DNA of 6,917 nt from contig UQRL01000059.1 in NCBI GenBank assembly GCA_900543555.1, forward strand, positions 1 through 6,917, read 5' to 3'. Under the pieces are notes generated by a model, which made no database searches, was not told the DNA's origin, and worked only from the letters and a program-made list of their open reading frames with translations. A program made the translations under genes and the position numbers. The stretch is from an uncultured Oscillospiraceae bacterium. GTDB taxonomy: Bacteria > Bacillota > Clostridia > Oscillospirales > Acutalibacteraceae. This document shows, piece by piece, positions 5,331 to 6,917 of this stretch. Positions within the stretch are counted from its first letter, which is position 1. Every line of letters starts with the position of its first letter.

Positions 5331-5343
5331 GGGTATCATACCC
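5331..5343. promoter_or_regulatory. Palindromic operator overlapping the XRE -10 box
   Basis: GGGTAT-C-ATACCC is a perfect 13-bp palindrome starting 15 bases upstream of the XRE start codon at 5315. On the minus strand it contains TATGAT (5340-5335), five of six matches to a -10 box, though the -35 position (TCTCAC at 17 bases) is weak. A repressor bound here would block its own promoter. I saw no second full copy in the window, only a loose half-match (agtatcaacc) near 5419. Confidence 0.55.
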
Positions 5344-5386
5344 AACGGGACGGGGGTGTGAGAAATATCTGTACGAGGTTTTTATA

Positions 5387-5415
5387 TTGACTATTAGGGG
5401 CATTTGTAGTAAAAT
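5387..5415 (+). promoter_or_regulatory. Sigma-A-type promoter of the two-helix membrane protein gene
   Basis: TTGACT (5387-5392) and TAAAAT (5410-5415) are separated by exactly 17 bases, each five of six to consensus. The start codon at 5470 lies 54 bases beyond the -10 box. This is the most consensus-like promoter in the window, in an AT-rich stretch. Confidence 0.7.
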
Positions 5416-5469
5416 GCTAGTATCAACCAATAATCCATTTAGCGGAGTAAATCAGGGGGTAGGTTAACG

Positions 5470-5667
5470 TTGAAAATCATCGGAACGATTATACTTATCA
5501 TTTCGCTTGTGATAGCGATTCCTCTTGTGAACGCTGGGCAGCGTTTATTCATGAAAGTCATCGGTATTGATGGGATGTTTTTCAGCGTCAAGAAAAAAGT
5601 TATTGCTATCATCATTGTATGGTTAATCATCGCTGGATTTGGACTAAAAATATTTGGAATTGCGTGA
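5470..5667 (+). CDS. Small two-helix membrane protein, unknown function
   Basis: A 65-residue protein with two hydrophobic segments: residues about 3-21 (IIGTIILIISLVIAIPLVN) and about 45-62 (VIAIIIVWLIIAGFGLKIF). They are joined by a loop with several basic residues (QRLFMK, SVKKK). I do not recognise a family. The start is TTG at 5470, with AGGGGG at 5454-5459 ten bases upstream; an internal ATG exists but would remove the first helix. It has its own good promoter and is divergent from the XRE regulator. Its base composition is clearly more AT-rich than the surrounding genes, which suggests separate ancestry. A small membrane toxin, immunity or stress peptide are all conceivable, with no direct evidence for any. 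Confidence 0.65.
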   Translation: MKIIGTIILIISLVIAIPLVNAGQRLFMKVIGIDGMFFSVKKKVIAIIIVWLIIAGFGLKIFGIA

Positions 5668-5769
5668 CCATAAGGCAGGAATCCAGCTATAGATTTTCAA
5701 GATGTTAGGGTTCACCAGCTCGAGAAGATGATTCCACATAGTTGTAGAGACAGGATAAAAACTAACCTA

Positions 5770-5796
5770 GAAAGCAGACGCAATGCGTCTGCTTTC
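5770..5796. terminator. Perfect palindrome abutting the IS left end, probable terminator
   Basis: GAAAGCAGACGCA and TGCGTCTGCTTTC are perfect 13-bp arms around a single A. The A/T-flanked GC stem resembles a bidirectional terminator, and it lies about 100 bases after the small membrane protein gene. The expected longer T tract on the right is missing because IS-like sequence begins at about 5797. Confidence 0.6.
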
Positions 5797-5812
5797 AGCC
5801 TGTCGAAAAAGG

Positions 5813-5835
5813 TCCAGCGAAAGCTGGGCTTTTTC
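5813..5835 (+). terminator. Subterminal hairpin with T run inside the IS
   Basis: CCAGC and GCTGG close a GAAA tetraloop (5814-5827, with a T-G pair beneath), followed by GC and TTTTTCTT. It sits just inside the IS left end, upstream of the transposase promoter region. It would stop outside transcription from driving the transposase, a common self-limiting arrangement in insertion sequences. Confidence 0.55.
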
Positions 5836-5847
5836 TTATGTATGAGT

Positions 5848-5853
5848 TATAAT
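5848..5853 (+). promoter_or_regulatory. -10 box of the transposase gene
   Basis: TATAAT lies 31 bases upstream of the transposase ATG and just downstream of the subterminal hairpin. No clear -35 box is seen 16-18 bases upstream, so the promoter is expected to be weak. Confidence 0.35.
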
Positions 5854-5884
5854 TAAGTAAGAGAAAAAATAGGTGGTGACAGGT

Positions 5885-6917
5885 ATGCTGGAACGCGGGA
5901 AAATGGACCGGGGCGTATTGGAAATTGTAGATACGGAAAGCTTGGTACCAAGCGAACATTTGCTGAGGAAAATAGACGCGGCGGTGGATTTCAACCGGCT
6001 GTACGAAATGGTGGAGCCGCTGTACTGTGAGGACAATGGCCGTCCGAGTATCGATCCAGTGGTGCTGTTCAAAATGGTGCTGATCCAGCACTTGTATGGA
6101 CTGCCGTCTCTGCGGCGAACTGCGGAGGAAGTAAGCGGCAGCATTTATTACCGCTGGTTTCTGGGGTACACCTTACAGGATGAAACGCCCCATTTCTCCA
6201 CGGTGAGCTATAACTTCCGGCACCGGTTTACCGAGGAAACGGTAGACCAGGTCTTTCGTTGGATCCTGGAGGAAGTGGCGGAGGCGGGATACCTCTCACC
6301 CAAGGCAGTATTCATAGACGGCACGCACATCAAAGCAAACGCCAACACGAAAAAGCAGGTGAAGGCGCAGGTTCCTGCGGCGTCCAAGCATTATGCCAAA
6401 GAATTGATGGAAGAGGTAAACGCAGACCGGGAGGCCCACGGAAAGAAGCCCTTTGACGATGATGACGAGCCGCCGACGCCAACCAAGAAACGCCGGGACA
6501 ACACCTCCAAGAAGAAGCTGGCCCGGCGGAAAAAAGAGAAGAAACGCACGGTGACCCGGAGTGTAACGGATCCGGACAGCGGCTTGTTTGTGAAGGGAGA
6601 CCACAAGCGGCAGTTTGCCTATGAGGCCCACACGGCCTGCGACAAACATGGATTTGTGCTGGAAACCGTCGTTACCCCCGGAAATGTCCATGACAGCGTG
6701 GCCTTTGATGACGTGTATGACCGTGTAACAGCTGCTTTCCCGGAAACGGAGACCATTGTTGCCGATTCCGCCTACAAAACCCCGCATATCTGCAAAAAGG
6801 TATTTGAAGATAGACGCGTATTGTCCACAGCCTATAAGCGTCCGCAGACCCTGAAGGGCGGGCACCAGTGGTGGAAGTATGTGTATGACGAGCATTATGA
6901 CTGTGTGCTCTGCCCGG
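5885..6917 (+). CDS. IS1182-family transposase, 3' end beyond the window
   Basis: DDE-type transposase; 344 codons are present with no stop, so the gene is cut only by the window edge. The N-terminal domain (about 20-130) has the family look: SLVPSEHLLRKIDAAVDF, RPSIDPVVLFKMVLIQHLYG, then SLRRTAEEVS, YYRWFLGY and TPHFSTVSYNFRHRF. The first catalytic Asp is D145 in FIDGTHIKANANTK and the second is D294 in VADSAYKTP; the Glu should follow beyond the window. A lysine/arginine-rich insertion (about 200-220) separates the two Asp blocks. The ATG at 5885 has AGGTGGTG six bases upstream. The frame is intact so far, suggesting an active or recent copy. It cuts and moves its own IS and has no role in the neighbouring genes. 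Confidence 0.93.
   Translation, partial: MLERGKMDRGVLEIVDTESLVPSEHLLRKIDAAVDFNRLYEMVEPLYCEDNGRPSIDPVVLFKMVLIQHLYGLPSLRRTAEEVSGSIYYRWFLGYTLQDETPHFSTVSYNFRHRFTEETVDQVFRWILEEVAEAGYLSPKAVFIDGTHIKANANTKKQVKAQVPAASKHYAKELMEEVNADREAHGKKPFDDDDEPPTPTKKRRDNTSKKKLARRKKEKKRTVTRSVTDPDSGLFVKGDHKRQFAYEAHTACDKHGFVLETVVTPGNVHDSVAFDDVYDRVTAAFPETETIVADSAYKTPHICKKVFEDRRVLSTAYKRPQTLKGGHQWWKYVYDEHYDCVLCP

Larger units (their letters stand above)
5797..6917 (+). mobile_element. IS1182-type insertion sequence, left part
   Basis: The element carries a rightward IS1182-like transposase and continues past the window edge. The left boundary is inferred: the segment beginning CAGCCTGTCGAAAAAGG looks like an IS terminus and directly follows a palindrome. 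The right inverted repeat is outside the window, so neither the exact boundary nor the target duplication can be fixed. The 5' non-coding part holds a short terminator hairpin and a TATAAT box. Confidence 0.75.

Noticed and set aside
6296..6895. Leftward 199-codon open frame
   Set aside because: Antisense to the transposase, whose catalytic motifs are clear on the other strand.
1..6917. CRISPR array or toxin-antitoxin pair
   Set aside because: No regularly spaced repeats are present. The RHH-like gene has no adjacent toxin-like partner, so a toxin-antitoxin label would not be supported.

Overview
The window looks like chromosome of a GC-rich gut-type Firmicute (class Clostridia, probably an Oscillospiraceae/Ruminococcaceae-like lineage). 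This is inferred from the clostridial style of FeoA/FeoB, strong AGGAG-type ribosome binding sites, TTG and GTG starts, XRE regulators typical of clostridial mobile elements, and an IS1182-type transposase. No species can be named from the sequence alone.

Left part (about 1-2720) appears to be ordinary backbone. It holds a leftward feoA-feoB ferrous iron uptake operon that ends in a strong terminator at the left edge. A tRNA-type terminator at 2685-2716 closes the backbone side.

At 2720-2767 the minus strand carries only the 3' half of a tRNA-Thr(GGU), from the anticodon arm through the encoded CCA, followed at once by that terminator. There is no D-arm or 5' acceptor strand. A duplicated tRNA 3' end is the classic remnant left when an integrative element enters a tRNA gene. 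The geometry places the chromosome to the left and the element to the right.

Right part (about 2768-5796) is accessory DNA. An XRE regulator runs left, divergent from a rightward mini-operon: a 128-residue coiled-coil protein, a PPP-family metallophosphatase translationally coupled to it through a TTGA overlap, and a 63-residue ribbon-helix-helix-like protein. A second XRE regulator converges on this operon, the two stop codons lying inside one inverted repeat. It is divergent from a 65-residue two-helix membrane protein that has its own good promoter. Palindromes in both divergent intergenic regions are candidate operators. From about 5797 an IS1182-type insertion sequence begins just after a perfect 13-bp-arm palindrome, and its transposase runs off the right edge.

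Functionally, the left genes import Fe(II). The right genes look like a regulated signalling or regulatory module carried by an integrated element near its attachment site. The integrase, and any kinase partner for the phosphatase, would lie outside the window.
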